From NCBI RefSeq assembly GCF_042453785.1, contig NC_091665.1:12409501-12473500 (forward strand): a stretch of 64,000 nucleotides of DNA. Reading direction: 5' to 3'. The stretch comes from Malus domestica (lineage: Eukaryota; Streptophyta; Magnoliopsida; Rosales; Rosaceae). How positions within the stretch are numbered: the stretch's first letter is position 1; the number at the start of each line of letters is the position of its first letter. Positions 22,519 to 33,304 of this stretch are shown here, in pieces. Below the pieces are notes generated by a model, which was not told the origin of the DNA, ran no database searches, and saw only the letters and a list, made by a program, of their open reading frames with translations. The position numbers and the translations under genes are program-made.

Positions 22519-23770
22519 GAGGTGTCTCGAAGTAGGACAAGGGCAGACGACAAACCTCTCCAACAACGTCCTGGTAAGCTGCCACTCGACCAGCCACTAA
22601 TCGAGCGTTCTGGCAGTGTACACTCTCGACTGGGCCCCCAAGATAGCGTATACTCTTGTCTTAGCGTGCGGAGGAGCATGCACTCTCGGTTAGGCCCACA
22701 GACGAGCATATGTTCACGGTTAGGGCCATACTTTGATAATCAACATGCGCAACCTTCCAAACAAAGTGTTCATTTGTGGCTAGGCCTGCAAGGAGCATCC
22801 TCCACCTCACATCGGGGTAGGTAGCATGATGGACGGAGAAAAGCAATTACTCAATCCAGTTCAAGTTCAACCGACAGCCTACGAATGATTTGCTTGTCTA
22901 CTATGAACATACCACATGCACCGCAACCGCAACATAGATGAGCCGAGTACATTGAAAAACAGCTTAGACCAGTAAATCATGACCAAAGACAGACGAGACC
23001 TCCGCTACCCAGCAAAGGAAAATTCAGGAAGAAGTAGAAAAGCTCCTGACCGAATGATTGCGCAGTGTTCAACGCAATGAAGTTACGGATGAGGTGCTCC
23101 GAAGAAACATGACCAACATAAGCAAGTCACCCTTTATGGATGAGATTGAGTAGGTAGAGCCTCCATGCAAGTTCAGCATGCCACATTTCACATATTTCAA
23201 AGGAGATGGAGACCTGAAGAGGCATCTAAAGCACTACTGCAACACGATGATCCTTTATCGGAACAACGACGCCCTCTTGTGCAAGATATTCGCCACCACT
23301 TTACAAGACGAAGTAAAGATTGGTTCCACATTCTGCTGCCAAAATCCATCTGGAGTTTCGATGAACTTTCTTTGGTTTTCACCAAAGAATATTCATCCTA
23401 TCGGTCGATAAAAAAGAAGTCGAACCATTTGTTCAACGTCAAGAAGAACCCAAAAGAGTCGCTCCGTGACTACGTGAAAACGTTCAAAGCAGAGAAGGTG
23501 AAGATAGTTGCAATGACTCAATAGCAAGCCCAGCCTTCCAAAAAAGACTCCCATCGGATTACCCGCTATTCGGAGAATTGATCATGAAAGAAAATCTAAC
23601 TTTAGCAGACTCATTCGCTCTGGCAGAGAAGAATGCACTTTGGGACGAGGCTCGGTGAGCAGACAAGGCACCTGAGCAACCTAAAAAAGAATAGGCAGTA
23701 GCTCAAAAGAAGGAGGACGGGAAGCAGTATAACAACAAAAGCAGGCAAGAGGCCAAGCGCAATGACCGAT
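22519..23770 (+). pseudogene. Tat-lineage Ty3/gypsy leader and gag remnant, part 1
   Basis: A leader (22519 to about 23160) with a tandem repeat precedes gag fragments. One frame at 23178 has PHFTYFKGDGDLKRHLKHYCN. From about 23290 the neighbouring frame continues the Retrotrans_gag signature (DWFHILLPKSIWSFDELS, then NVKKNPKESLRDYVKTFKAEK). Frameshifts and stops (for example TAG at 23522) show it is dead. The match to gag of Tat/Ogre-type elements is from family recognition. Its continuation lies after the solo LTR at 23771-24311. Confidence 0.8.
22615..22793 (+). repeat. 30-bp minisatellite in the Tat-like leader
   Basis: Four adjacent 30-bp units (22615-22644, 22645-22674, 22675-22704, 22705-22734) and a detached fifth (22765-22793). 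In one open frame they encode ten-residue repeats such as SVHSRLGPQD and SMHSRLGPQT. Units differ by several substitutions but hold their 30-bp period, so the reading frame is preserved. Confidence 0.7.
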
Positions 23771-24311
23771 TGTGGAGTAAAAAATAATCAAGAAAATTAT
23801 GGAGGCAACACGTGGACTCTTGGGTAAAAAGGAAAAAATTACCCTCAAGGCACACTGAAGCTTCTGCGCGCAAGCAGTGGATAATCACAATTCAATCAAG
23901 GTTAAAAGTGATCAAAATAGGTAATTATTCAAAACCTATTTTAACCATCCTCATCAAATCCTCCCTACAAGGTAACTCCTAAATTATTTCTTTCAAATTA
24001 TATTAATTAGCTAATTAATTGATTTATTACCCAATTAATTTATCAATTAGCTAATAAATTGTGAATCACACCCAAAAAACCACCCAAGTGGCCGGTCCCC
24101 ATCTCTCCCAAAGAGGCCGGCCACACCCCTATAAATATATCCCATTTTCTCCAAAAACCTAAGTTCAACACTCTTGCAAAATTCTTCAAATTCTCTAAAC
24201 ACTGTTCCTCAAATTCTAACTTTGGCATCAGAGGTTCTTCGACCAAAGGTATTAATTGTTTTGTAGGTGCAATTTTGTCCAAGAAGAGGGAGGCAGAAAT
24301 TTGCATCCACA
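23771..24311 (+). mobile_element. Solo LTR of the TGTGGAGCC family, copy 2, inside Tat gag
   Basis: 541 bp from TGTGGAGT to TTTGCATCCACA, flanked by CCGAT (23766-23770) and CTGAT (24312-24316), a five-base duplication with one change. Removing it rejoins the gag frame (the RQEAKRNDR side to the side ending LSKQSKGDTSK), so this is an insertion of what looks like the element's own LTR family into an older copy, followed by LTR-LTR recombination. Confidence 0.82.
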
Positions 24312-25160
24312 CTGATCCCCAACTAAAAGAGGCCTGATGCCCAATAACTACTATAAGTTCTTGATCTCGATCCACTAAATTCTCCGCGACATCAAGACCG
24401 AATCATGGTTCAAGTTGTCGAAGCAATCAAAGGGAGATACCTCCAAGTTAGACCACACCAAGTACTACGCATTCCATCGAGGTCCCGATCACACAACCGA
24501 CAACTGCTACACTTGGAGGAATTACCTAGAGAAGCTGGTAAAAGAAGGCAAGGTCGATAGATACTTGGACAAGCCAGCAACGCAACCTAGAAGAAACGCA
24601 AACGCGAACGAAAAACTACCAACCAAGACAAGTCAGATCAATGGCATTTTCACCGAGTCTAAGCACTTGGGGGGCCACCAACAACTCCAAGAAGAGGAAG
24701 ATCCAGCATGCTCTATTAGTCTCACAGGTCCAAGTAGTCAACACCCAACTTAGACCCATCGTTGGCTTCATCGAGCAAGATGTCGATGGCATCGACTTCC
24801 CACACGATGAGGCACTAGTGGTATCTATCCAACTAGCCCATGTTATAGTCGACAGAATAATGTGACCATGAAAGTGCAGTTAACCTACTTCAGCTCTCAG
24901 TAACTCAGAAGATAGGCCCTAAAAAACACAATCATACGCCGAGTGGAGGTACTCACCGGATTCAATGGACACACCTCGACTGCCATCAGCAACATACACT
25001 TGAAGTGATAACACCACCAGTTGTCTCAAAGCAGATGTTCACGATAGTAAGAGACTCGTCTTTCTACAATGGGATTCTAGGGCGACCTTGGTTAATAAAG
25101 ATGGAAGCCATAACCTCTGTCAAGTATAAAAAATCTGATTTCGCTTCCCGGGAGGAGGAG
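24312..25160 (+). pseudogene. Tat-lineage gag (part 2) and protease remnant
   Basis: The gag C-terminal region reads KQSKGDTSKLDHTKYYAFH and continues with GPDHTTDNCYTW, a His/Cys-rich end typical of this group. Near 25060-25130 the phrase FYNGILGRPWL followed by SVKYK marks the retropepsin region. Several stops occur. It runs on into the RT segment. Confidence 0.7.
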
Positions 25161-25499
25161 TAGGAAAAATCAAGTCTGACCAGGCCACATCTCGACGATG
25201 CACTATGCAAGTACTGAAGAAGTAAAAAAAGAAGACATTTACCCCCTTAGAGGCCACCAAGGCCCAAAAAGACGACGAAGCTACCAAATAAAAGTTACAG
25301 TAGATGAATCAAGAAGATGGTATCCAAATCAATGTGCCAGTAGACGGAACGGGATGGAAACCCAAAAAGGACACCGAGCACATCATTCTTGATCCCCAGC
25401 AGCCAGAGAAGACTGCTAGAATCGGCTCACGACTGAGCCCGAAGGCAAAAAGAGGAACACACAGATTTCCTTAGTAAAAATTGTGACATCTTTGCATGG

Positions 25500-26580
25500 T
25501 CACCTTCTGACATGCCCAGCATCGACCCTAAGATAGTTTGCCACAAGCTACACGTTAACCCCACTGCCAAACTAGTGATCAAAAAGAGAAGAAATTTTGC
25601 ACCCAAACGAATAGTGATCATTGAAGCAGAAATTAACAAGCTACTGAAGGCTGGATTCAGAGAAGAGGTAGCATACTCAGCATGGCTTGCCAACGTCATG
25701 CTAGTAATGAAGAAAGAGAAGGGCAAGTAGAGAGTTTAAGTGGACTACACTAACCTCAACAAAGCATACCCGAAGGATCCCTGTCTAGTTCCCCGAATCG
25801 ACTTACTAGTATATTCAACTGTCGAGAACCAACTGCTCAGTTTCTTGGCGCATACTTCGGTTACAACCAAATAGCCATGGACGAGCTCGACAAGGAGAAA
25901 ACTACATTCATGATTGAGCGAGGCACCTACTGCTACAAAGTCATGACTTTTTGGCTTTAAGAACACATGAGCCACTTGTTAATGACTGGTAAACATGATG
26001 TTCAATAAGCAAGTTGGAGTAACCATAGAGGTCTACGTCGACGACATCATAGTGAAAGGCAAGCAGCGATCAAACCATATTGGTAACTTGATGAAAACTT
26101 TCGATAACTTTAGAAAGTACAAGATGAAGCTCAATCCCACAAAATGCATGTTCCAAGTATTTTCAGGCAAATTCTTAGGGTTCCTAGTAACCCAACAAGG
26201 AATTGAAAAACAACCTAAGTAGATTCGAGCAATCCTAGAGATGAAGTCTACAACTACCTTGAAGGAGATCCAAAACTTAACCAGGCAAGCAGCTGTGCTC
26301 AATCACTTCTTTTCGCGGTCCACCGATCAATGCAAGCCTTTTTTCAAAGCAATCAAAAGGGCACATCGAGATAAATGGGATAATGAGTGCGAAAGAGCTT
26401 TCCAAGACCTAAAGAAATATCTCACATCACCTCCCTTACTATATAAGCCGGAAGGAATAGAGGACTTATACATCTACTTGGTAGTCTCAAAAGTAGCAGT
26501 GAGCTTTACCCTCATACTAGAGAGTTGGGGGCCCAACTGCAAGTATTCTACACATCTAAAGCTCTTCTCGATGTGAAAAC
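25500..26580 (+). pseudogene. Tat-lineage reverse transcriptase and first RNase H remnant
   Basis: Recognisable RT blocks include INKLLKAGFREEVAYSAWLAN, a shifted VDYTNLNKAYPKD (near 25741) and the catalytic YVDD intact at 26034-26045. NPTKCMFQV and GKFLGFLVTQQGIE follow near 26130-26210. Stops (TAG at 25728, TAG at 26221) and frameshifts break it. An RNase H-like portion (CERAFQDLKKYL) follows at about 26390. Confidence 0.82.
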
Positions 26581-26728
26581 CAGATATCCAAATATCAATA
26601 AATTAATTTTAGCGGTAGTTGTTATGGCTCGGAAGCTTAGACCATATTGTGAAGCCCATACAGTCATCGTCATGACTCAGTATCCTCTATGATCAATTCT
26701 ACATGGTCCTGATGCTTCTTAACAAGTA

Positions 26729-27793
26729 ATGAAATGGGCATTCAAACTTGGCCAATATAGCTTAGTTTACCAACACCACATCGTAAACTTCATAGCAGAA
26801 TTCATGCCTAGCCTAAGTGACACAGCAACACGGCCCAACAATGCCTCAAAAGCAACCAAGCACACCATAGCCACACATGCTTTACCCGATGGAGACATCT
26901 GGCATTTGCACATTGACGGCGCATCCAAGTACAATGGTTTGGGAGCAAGCATGGTCCTTGTCAACCCTAATGGTTCAATGCTCAAGCAGGCGATCACTCT
27001 AGGCTTCAAAGCATCCAACAATGAAGCAGAGTACAAAGCCTTACTAGCAGGCCTCCGAATGACAAAAGACTTGGCAATGAGAAAGCTTGCAATTTATTCC
27101 AATTCCCAGCTAATTACCAGTCAAACTACTGGGGAGTACGCGGAAAAATATCTGAAGATGGTGCAATACCTAGAGAAGGTACGAAAGCAACTTAAGGCAT
27201 TTCAGACTTACACTCTCACTCAAGTTCTGCAAGTAGACAATGCTCACACGGACATACTAGCAAGCCTAGGATCTGCCCTCGACCAACAACTCAAACACTC
27301 TATTTTGGTGGAGTATCTGGGCAAACCAAGCATAGAGACAGAGCCAGCAACCGAAGTGTCACAGGTTAATACAACTCTAAACTGGCAAGATTCCATTATA
27401 GACTACCTGGTCAATGGCACACTTTCCATGGAAAGATTGGAGTATAGAAAACTCCAAACGAAGGCAACATACTACTACATGTGGAACGACATTCTCGTCC
27501 GAAGATGATACACTGGACCACATATTTGCTGCCTAGCACATCCCGACAACCTAAAGGTTCTAAGTTTAATCCATTAAGGCGTTTGTGGTAATCACTCCAG
27601 AGGCCAATCCTTAGCACAAAAGGCTCTTAATGCAGGTTATTACTAGCCTAATATGCATCAAGATGTTAAGGAATTAGTACAAAAGTGCGACAACTGCCAA
27701 TGCTACAAGCTGGTACCAACACTGCCTGCCAATGAACTACACTCGTATACAAATCCTTGGGCGTTCATGTAGTGGGCAATCAACTTGGTAAGG
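26729..27793 (+). pseudogene. Tat-lineage second RNase H and start of integrase
   Basis: A 259-codon open stretch (26729-27508) holds an RNase H of the additional type found in Tat/Ogre elements. It has LHIDGASKYNGLGASMVL (first Asp), NNEAEYKALLAGL (Glu), and YSNSQLI where YSDSQLI is usual. After a stop, an integrase zinc-binding region is visible (HPDNLKV, then CDNCQCYK near 27690). The sequence breaks off around 27793 at WAINLV, before the integrase catalytic core. The presence of two RNase H domains supports the Tat assignment. Confidence 0.82.
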
Positions 27794-27828
27794 CCTAATG
27801 TAAGCACCCTATCCTTGGTTTATATGTG
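27794..27828 (+). repeat. 35-bp direct repeat, left copy
   Basis: Begins CCTAATGTAAGCACCCTATC and recurs at 28632-28666 with one mismatch. The left copy starts exactly where Tat integrase homology ends. The pair brackets the intact CACTA-derived small gene. Confidence 0.85.
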
Positions 27829-28131
27829 CAACAAATACTTGTTGTCGCCGCGTAAAATTAGCAAGAAAACACGGGGTAATTGTTTTTTGCACGAAAAACT
27901 TGCGCGACGAAAATGGGACATTTGCATAACCAAGGATTCATCACGCAAGTTCCTGTCAGTTTTGACCATTTACTGCAGGTGAATCAGAGGAATCAATATC
28001 GCATTTAATATAGATGTTTGCGCGACAAAGCCTTCGTCGCGCAAAGGCCCTAACCTTCCTATAAATATGTTGTTGTCCTTATTCTTTACAATTATGTTCT
28101 CCTTATTCTTCACAATTCTGTTCGTGCTGGG
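27829..28131. repeat. CACTA-type GCGCGACGAA motif block
   Basis: Sequences such as TTGCGCGACGAAAA (27902) and its inverse form TTCGTCGCGCAAAG (28036) recur in both orientations. Similar blocks lie at 31435-31560, 32295-32425, 50490-50650 and 55630-55850. These match the short subterminal repeats to which CACTA element proteins bind in better-studied families. Confidence 0.65.
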
Positions 28132-28525
28132 ATGGCGGATAAAAACAAGGATGAGAATGTGCGCAACGCTAACCCGCATGATGTGAGGCAACATTTTGGG
28201 TTCGCGTATGCGATTGCTGTAGCCACAGGGAATAATTGTCCCACTGCTGAGTGGCGTTCTTGGAAAGATGTGCCTGGGAATGTGAAGAAGGCTGTGATGG
28301 ATGAACTATTAGTAAGTATATTGTTGATGGATCAATAATTAAGTTTGTGAAATTTTTAGTTATATGTTGGAATTAATTATTTGCATATATGTGTAACAGT
28401 GTAAGTATACTCTTGATGATGATACGAATGAACAGTTGATGAAGTTGATGGATGATGCGTTGGAGGGAGGTTACAATCGGTGGCATTATGAAGTCTTGCG
28501 GAATGGATCAGGACCATCGAAATAG
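28132..28525 (+). CDS. Small intact CACTA-associated gene (Transposase_24-like), two exons
   Basis: Exon 1 is 28132-28311, exon 2 is 28400-28525, with a clean GT-AG intron of 88 bp. The joined frame is 101 codons without defects. The middle (AEWRSWKDVPGNVKKAVMDELL), then a spacer and RWHYEVLR, aligns by eye with WKSWKAMSDDVR and YKQWKSDLHQYF in the larger Transposase_24-type gene at 53207-55433. It therefore looks like a shortened member of the CACTA second-gene family (Ptta/En/Spm). TATAAATA is near 28061 and GCGCGAC-type motifs lie just upstream. Its biochemical role is unknown; the related proteins are thought to bind element ends. Nearby relatives are broken, so an intact frame here is unexpected. 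Confidence 0.6.
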
Positions 28526-28631
28526 TAGTTTTAAATTTAAGTTTTGTATAACAATATTAAATTTTTTTTTTAATAAGTTATGTATTTGGACTTAATTAGG
28601 TTTTATTTCCTGTTGGGTTTTTTTATTGAGA

Positions 28632-28666
28632 CCTAATGTAAGCACCCTATCCTTAGTTTATATGTG
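28632..28666 (+). repeat. 35-bp direct repeat, right copy
   Basis: Second copy of the repeat at 27794-27828, one mismatch (G to A in CCTTGG/CCTTAG). It lies 28 bp before the solo LTR at 28695. Confidence 0.85.
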
Positions 28667-28694
28667 TTTTCAATCTTCAATTTTTATGGATTAA

Positions 28695-31193
28695 TGTGAC
28701 GACCCATCCCTACTTTTCACTGTAATTTTCTTTTTGTTGGTGTAATTTGACGATCATACCTTTTTTGGACAAAAGTGGAATTTGACATGGAGGTGGTTTT
28801 CGGCTTTCAGATTCATTTTCTTGGTTTTGTACTAAAATAGTACTCGTCGCTACAAATGTGTGAGCACATGTTAGACTCGAATCGGATCTGTAACGAAAAA
28901 GTTACGCTCCATTAAAGTATGTTAGTCACAAGTAATTTTGTACACGCGCGTACGAATTTACGGTGTTGAAACATTGTCGAAAGGACACATTTGTACATTA
29001 AAAATTGTACAAATCCATCCAATCCCTAAAAGGTATCCAATCCCTTCTTTCACACCCATCAAACTTTTGCTTTTTCCTTCTTTTCCTCTCCACCAATCAA
29101 ATTGTTTTTCCCTCAACCTTGCACCCAATCAGAAATTAGAAGGTTTTCTCTCTTTCAGTGAACAACCACAGAGACACCACCACCACAAAAACATCGCTTC
29201 GGCGAGTTCCTCCACCTTTGACACTCCACATTACCATCACCACTACTAGCACGGTTGTTCCGATGAGATATGCGAGTTTCTCAGCCTAAGAACTAGGACT
29301 TACACTGTCAATGACCACTGCCACTGCTCACTTTCCTTTTCTAGCGAAACTTCATTTTCTGATCAAGGTAGGCCATGGGAACCCTCTTTCTTATACCTTT
29401 TTGTTGTCCTGCAACAATCACTAGGTTATAGGTTTTTCTTGTTGACGATTTGATGCAGAAAAGATTAGAAGAAAGAAACTCCCTAGATTTTTGGAGGAGA
29501 ACCGTGGCCATCAGGCCACTTTCAAACCATTTCCCCGACCAACACAGACCACAACTGAGCTTCTAATAGGTATAGCCTTGTTCGCTACAGTTCTAGCTTT
29601 ATATTCGTTTTTGTATCACTGAAAATGGTTAAGAATCGAACTAGAAATTAGCCTTCAAAGTTGGGAAGAATTCCTAGATTTTTGGAAATTTGGATCCGTG
29701 GTCATTTGGCCACTTTTAGGCCAAATTCCTGGTCAACACATACCACATTTGAACTTTCTGTGAATATGGATCGATTCATTACATTCCTAGCTTTAATTTG
29801 GTCTTTGTAGAATTGTTTTTGGTTGAGAATCAAGCTTGTTAAGAGCTCTGGAAGTTGGACCTTCAACCTGCAAAACGCAGGAGCTTATGAGGAAGACGAG
29901 TACAGCCGTACTCGTAGGCACGTGGGCGTGCGTGGAGAGCTCAGCATGGTCGGCGCGTGTAGCACTTGGCTGCCAGTGCAGCCACTTGTGGCAGCACGTC
30001 TGACCTCTGATTAACCTTCTGTCAATTTATGTAGGTCCGTGACGTTGAGTAGATCAATTTCATGTATTCAAACCCTATGTTTGAGCAATTTACGGAGGTT
30101 TTATTTAAGTTTCCGTGTATGTGTTATTAAACTAAGTTAATAAGTAATTTCACATATAGGGGAAACGTATCTCGAGGACGTACGAGGTCAAGCAAGGCTA
30201 GGAGGCTTCGTTTCGATTGCGTATATGTGAGTGGGCAATTTATTTTATACCTATACATATTGATAGTTTCCCTAAATGCGTAGTTGCTTCACTTTTACGC
30301 TTATATTGCCAATTATTCGTTATTGTGATATTAAATGTGATAAATGTTGTTATATGGTTAGGATATTACTATCATGACATTCATACATATATGTACATGC
30401 TCATCTTGCTGCACCAGTGTTAGTACTCGCCCCAGGGCCAGGACTAGTCCTTCACGTGTATGTTCACATCGCACCATTCGCTCTCCTTGGATCCAAGTTA
30501 GGTGCCAGTCCTGTCGGGTAGATTACATTAGGCAATCCAACTTGTATGTGACCGTGCTTCTGCACCGGTCTTCACGTGATCGTAGTACTAGAGCATATTG
30601 ATTACACCCAGTCCTGTTCGTGTCAGAAATTATTTGTTCAAACTCGTGTGTTAGCTTAGATGGATGAGCATTTAGCTATACTTGATTATCACATGATTTT
30701 ATTACTGTGGCATTTATATATCATGACTTGGCATATTTCTGGTTATAATGCTGTTGTATTATTGTTTACATACTTACGTAGTATGTTTTAAGGAAACTAT
30801 ACTTGTTTTACGGCGAGGGGTTAGTATATTAAAAAAATAAAGGTTTTTACAAAACGTTGTTTTGCTGACCCACTCAACTTTGTTTTTCGCCCCTCCAGGT
30901 TTAGTAGATGTGCTTACATATAAACGAGGATTCTGGCAAATCTCAGGAGATGGTTATCATTAGTGGTATAACCCTCATCCTATTCATTATATTGTCTTAT
31001 GCTCTAACATCACGTGTGAAAAGGGTTCAATCCCACTCACCCACGCGCTCCTTTGTTTAGGCACTTTTAGGTTTAAATTTATTCACATTCTTTTTCCACT
31101 ACACTACACTTTATGGTTTCGTCACCCTCCAGGTGTCAGCCAGCACAACTTGATTCGGAGTCCAAGTGAGACTTTCCGGGTCGAGGTGTGTCA
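28695..31193 (+). mobile_element. Solo LTR of a second Tekay-like family
   Basis: 2499 bp from TGTGACGACCC to GTGTGTCA, with exact target duplication ATTAA at 28690-28694 and 31194-31198. It shares landmarks with the LTR at 155-2366 (GAGTGGGCA near 30230, TTTACGGCGAGGGGTTAG near 30806, CGCCCCTCCAGGTT near 30889, the terminal CGAGGTGTGTCA), so it belongs to a related but distinct family. Small reading frames inside it are not supported as genes. Confidence 0.88.
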
Positions 31194-31201
31194 ATTAAGT
31201 C

Positions 31202-31380
31202 ATTAATTATTTATAGAATAAATATTTAAGATATTAATTATTTATAGAATAATATTTCAGGTATTAATTATTTATAGAATAAATATTTAAGGTATTAATT
31301 ATTTATAGAATAATATTTCAGGTATTAATTATTTATAGAATAAATATTTAAAGTATTAATTATTTTCTGAATATTTGTTT
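31202..31380 (+). repeat. AT-rich tandem repeat with alternating 31- and 30-bp units
   Basis: Five full units and a partial sixth begin ATTAATTATTTATAGAATAA. Odd and even units differ in a fixed way (AAATATTTAA versus AATATTTCAG endings), so the true period is a 61-bp dimer. Confidence 0.85.
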
Positions 31381-31622
31381 GCAATTATAATATATATATA
31401 TGTTTATGTAAACTTTATAATTACAAACATTCCATTCGTCGCTAAATATATTGCACGATGCTAGTTTCGTCGCATAAGATGACTTTGTGCGAAGCACGGT
31501 CAGATTCAAACCTTCCCATTTATTGTGCATTTATGACGCATTTTGCGTGACGAAAGCAAGGGTATCCTATATAAACACAGTTTTAGAACCCTAGTTTTCA
31601 AACAAAATTTCTTTAAAAAAGA

Positions 31623-32050
31623 ATGGCCAATTCTCGATAAGGTTCTGGCAAAAAGAAACTTGTAGTGCAAATACAGAGGTATCGACGAAAGCGAGTGCCA
31701 TACTTTGAAGGAAATAATATGGTTGAGGGCTACGTTGAATTTAGGTTTGACATTGGGAATTTGGTGCGAAGGGATTGTTCTACCAAGTTTGAGTCTTAGA
31801 AAAAGGTCATTGAGGAGTTGAAGAAGTTCATGCTGAGGGAGTTATCTGTAAGTTTGGAGTAAATAACGAACAATTATTTTTGTTAAAACATAATATTTTT
31901 TAAATTACTAATTTATTGTTATTGGCATTAATGTAGGTTCATTGGGATGTTGATAAAAGCGATGAGAAGCAACGAATTTATGTGGATGGGCTTTTCAAGT
32001 AGATTTTCTGGCAGTGGAAGTTTGATGTGTTGAGGGCGAGGGAGGATTGA
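31623..32050 (+). pseudogene. Broken CACTA-associated small gene
   Basis: Same two-exon plan as the gene at 28132: exon 1 about 31623-31848, a GT-AG intron, exon 2 31937-32050. Stops interrupt it at codon 6, at a Trp position (FES-stop-KKVIEEL) and in exon 2 (LFK-stop-IFWQWK). GCGTGACGAAAG and a TATATAAA box lie upstream near 31545-31575. It is a decayed paralogue in the same CACTA region. Confidence 0.6.
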
Positions 32051-32060
32051 AGTTGAGAAG

Positions 32061-33304
32061 GGTTGTTTTTTTTTTAAATAAGATTTTGTGGACGTTATAT
32101 TTAATTTAATTAATAAATTTAAGTTATGTGGATGAGTATTAATATTTACATAATTATAATTTCTATTTGGGATAGTAAATTAGTTTTGTTAATTAATTTA
32201 ATGTTTAATTAGGTTTCAGTTTTTTATTTATAAAAATAAAATTTACAATACATACAAACAAAATTGAAAAACATAAAAAAAAAATTAAAAAATATGCATT
32301 GCACGACAATATATGCTTTTGTCGCGCAATTTGTTGAAAAGAATAAATTATAAAATAAAGAAAATAAAATTTAAAAAAAATGGTAAACTTGCACGAAGAA
32401 TGATTATTTTTGTCGCGCAAATTACATTTGTCCAAAGTGAACTTTTTAATCTGGATTCAACCATGTGCAGAGGCAAACCACAAAAAAAAATTGTAGATTG
32501 TGCCTCTACACTCATCCCTTCGATTTTGCTCAATCTGGCATCCGTCATTTCCATTTTCTCTCAATTTCATCATCTAATACTCCCTCCATCATCTTCTCTA
32601 GGTTGATCAAGTTATCTCGGTGTGTCTGGTAAGCGTTTTTTTTAGGGTAAAAGTATTAATGTAAATTCATACTAACGCTATTAATTTCGTTGTCTATAGG
32701 GATATTGTGTGTGATTAGCGATTGGTGGAGAACGATTGAGAAGGTATTTTCTTTGATTTATTTTTAAAAAATATCAAATTAATTAAATTATGTTGAACTT
32801 AGTTTGCTATGTTTATATTGTGTTGTGAAATTATATGTTGTTAAATTTGTACGTGACATACAAATATGTGTTGTGATGTACGGAGTTAATTGAAATTAAC
32901 TTTGTACTTGTTTTTTATTTTTAGTAAAACTTAGTTTCCCGTTCAAGGATTAGTTGGATTTCACGCATGGATATGAAAGCATGACATGCGATCCAATTAA
33001 TTCTTGAATTGTCCCATTATTTGGACAGTTTGGGAATGCACAGTTATGGCGCGTAGTTTATGGTTGAAGGATTAGGTTTCAGTTGTGGAGATTTCGGTAT
33101 CATCTCTGTACATTCTTCGGGTGGCACTTAGGTATTTTATTTCTATGTTGCACACCTAAAGAACTATACCGAGATGCTGTCGAAATTCATGACATGACTA
33201 TGCATTCCCGAATGGGATAGGGCCCTTACCGGAGGCATAAGGTTACACTATCATTTGTATGAAGTTGTAGTGATTGTTGTATTGTTATTGTGGTTCCAGG
33301 AATT
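32061..33304. other. CACTA internal spacer and TNP2 5' leader, no gene
   Basis: AT-rich. Inverted pairs of the GCGCGAC motif occur at 32297-32335 (TTGCACGACAATA and TTTTGTCGCGCAAT) and 32388-32425. From about 32430 to 33300 there is probably the leader of the TNP2 gene with one or more introns (a GTTTCGT-type exon edge cannot be fixed). No additional coding region that I can support. Confidence 0.45.

Noticed and set aside
25198-25392. A separate small gene between Tat protease and RT
   Set aside because: It sits in the expected pol order of the Tat element and is a fragment of its decayed frame.
29823-30601. Reading frames within 28695-31193
   Set aside because: They lie in a solo LTR and show no domain; the same zones of other Tekay-type LTRs also have chance frames.
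31202-31380. CRISPR-like array
   Set aside because: The units are adjacent and AT-rich, with no unique spacers, and this is a plant nuclear sequence.
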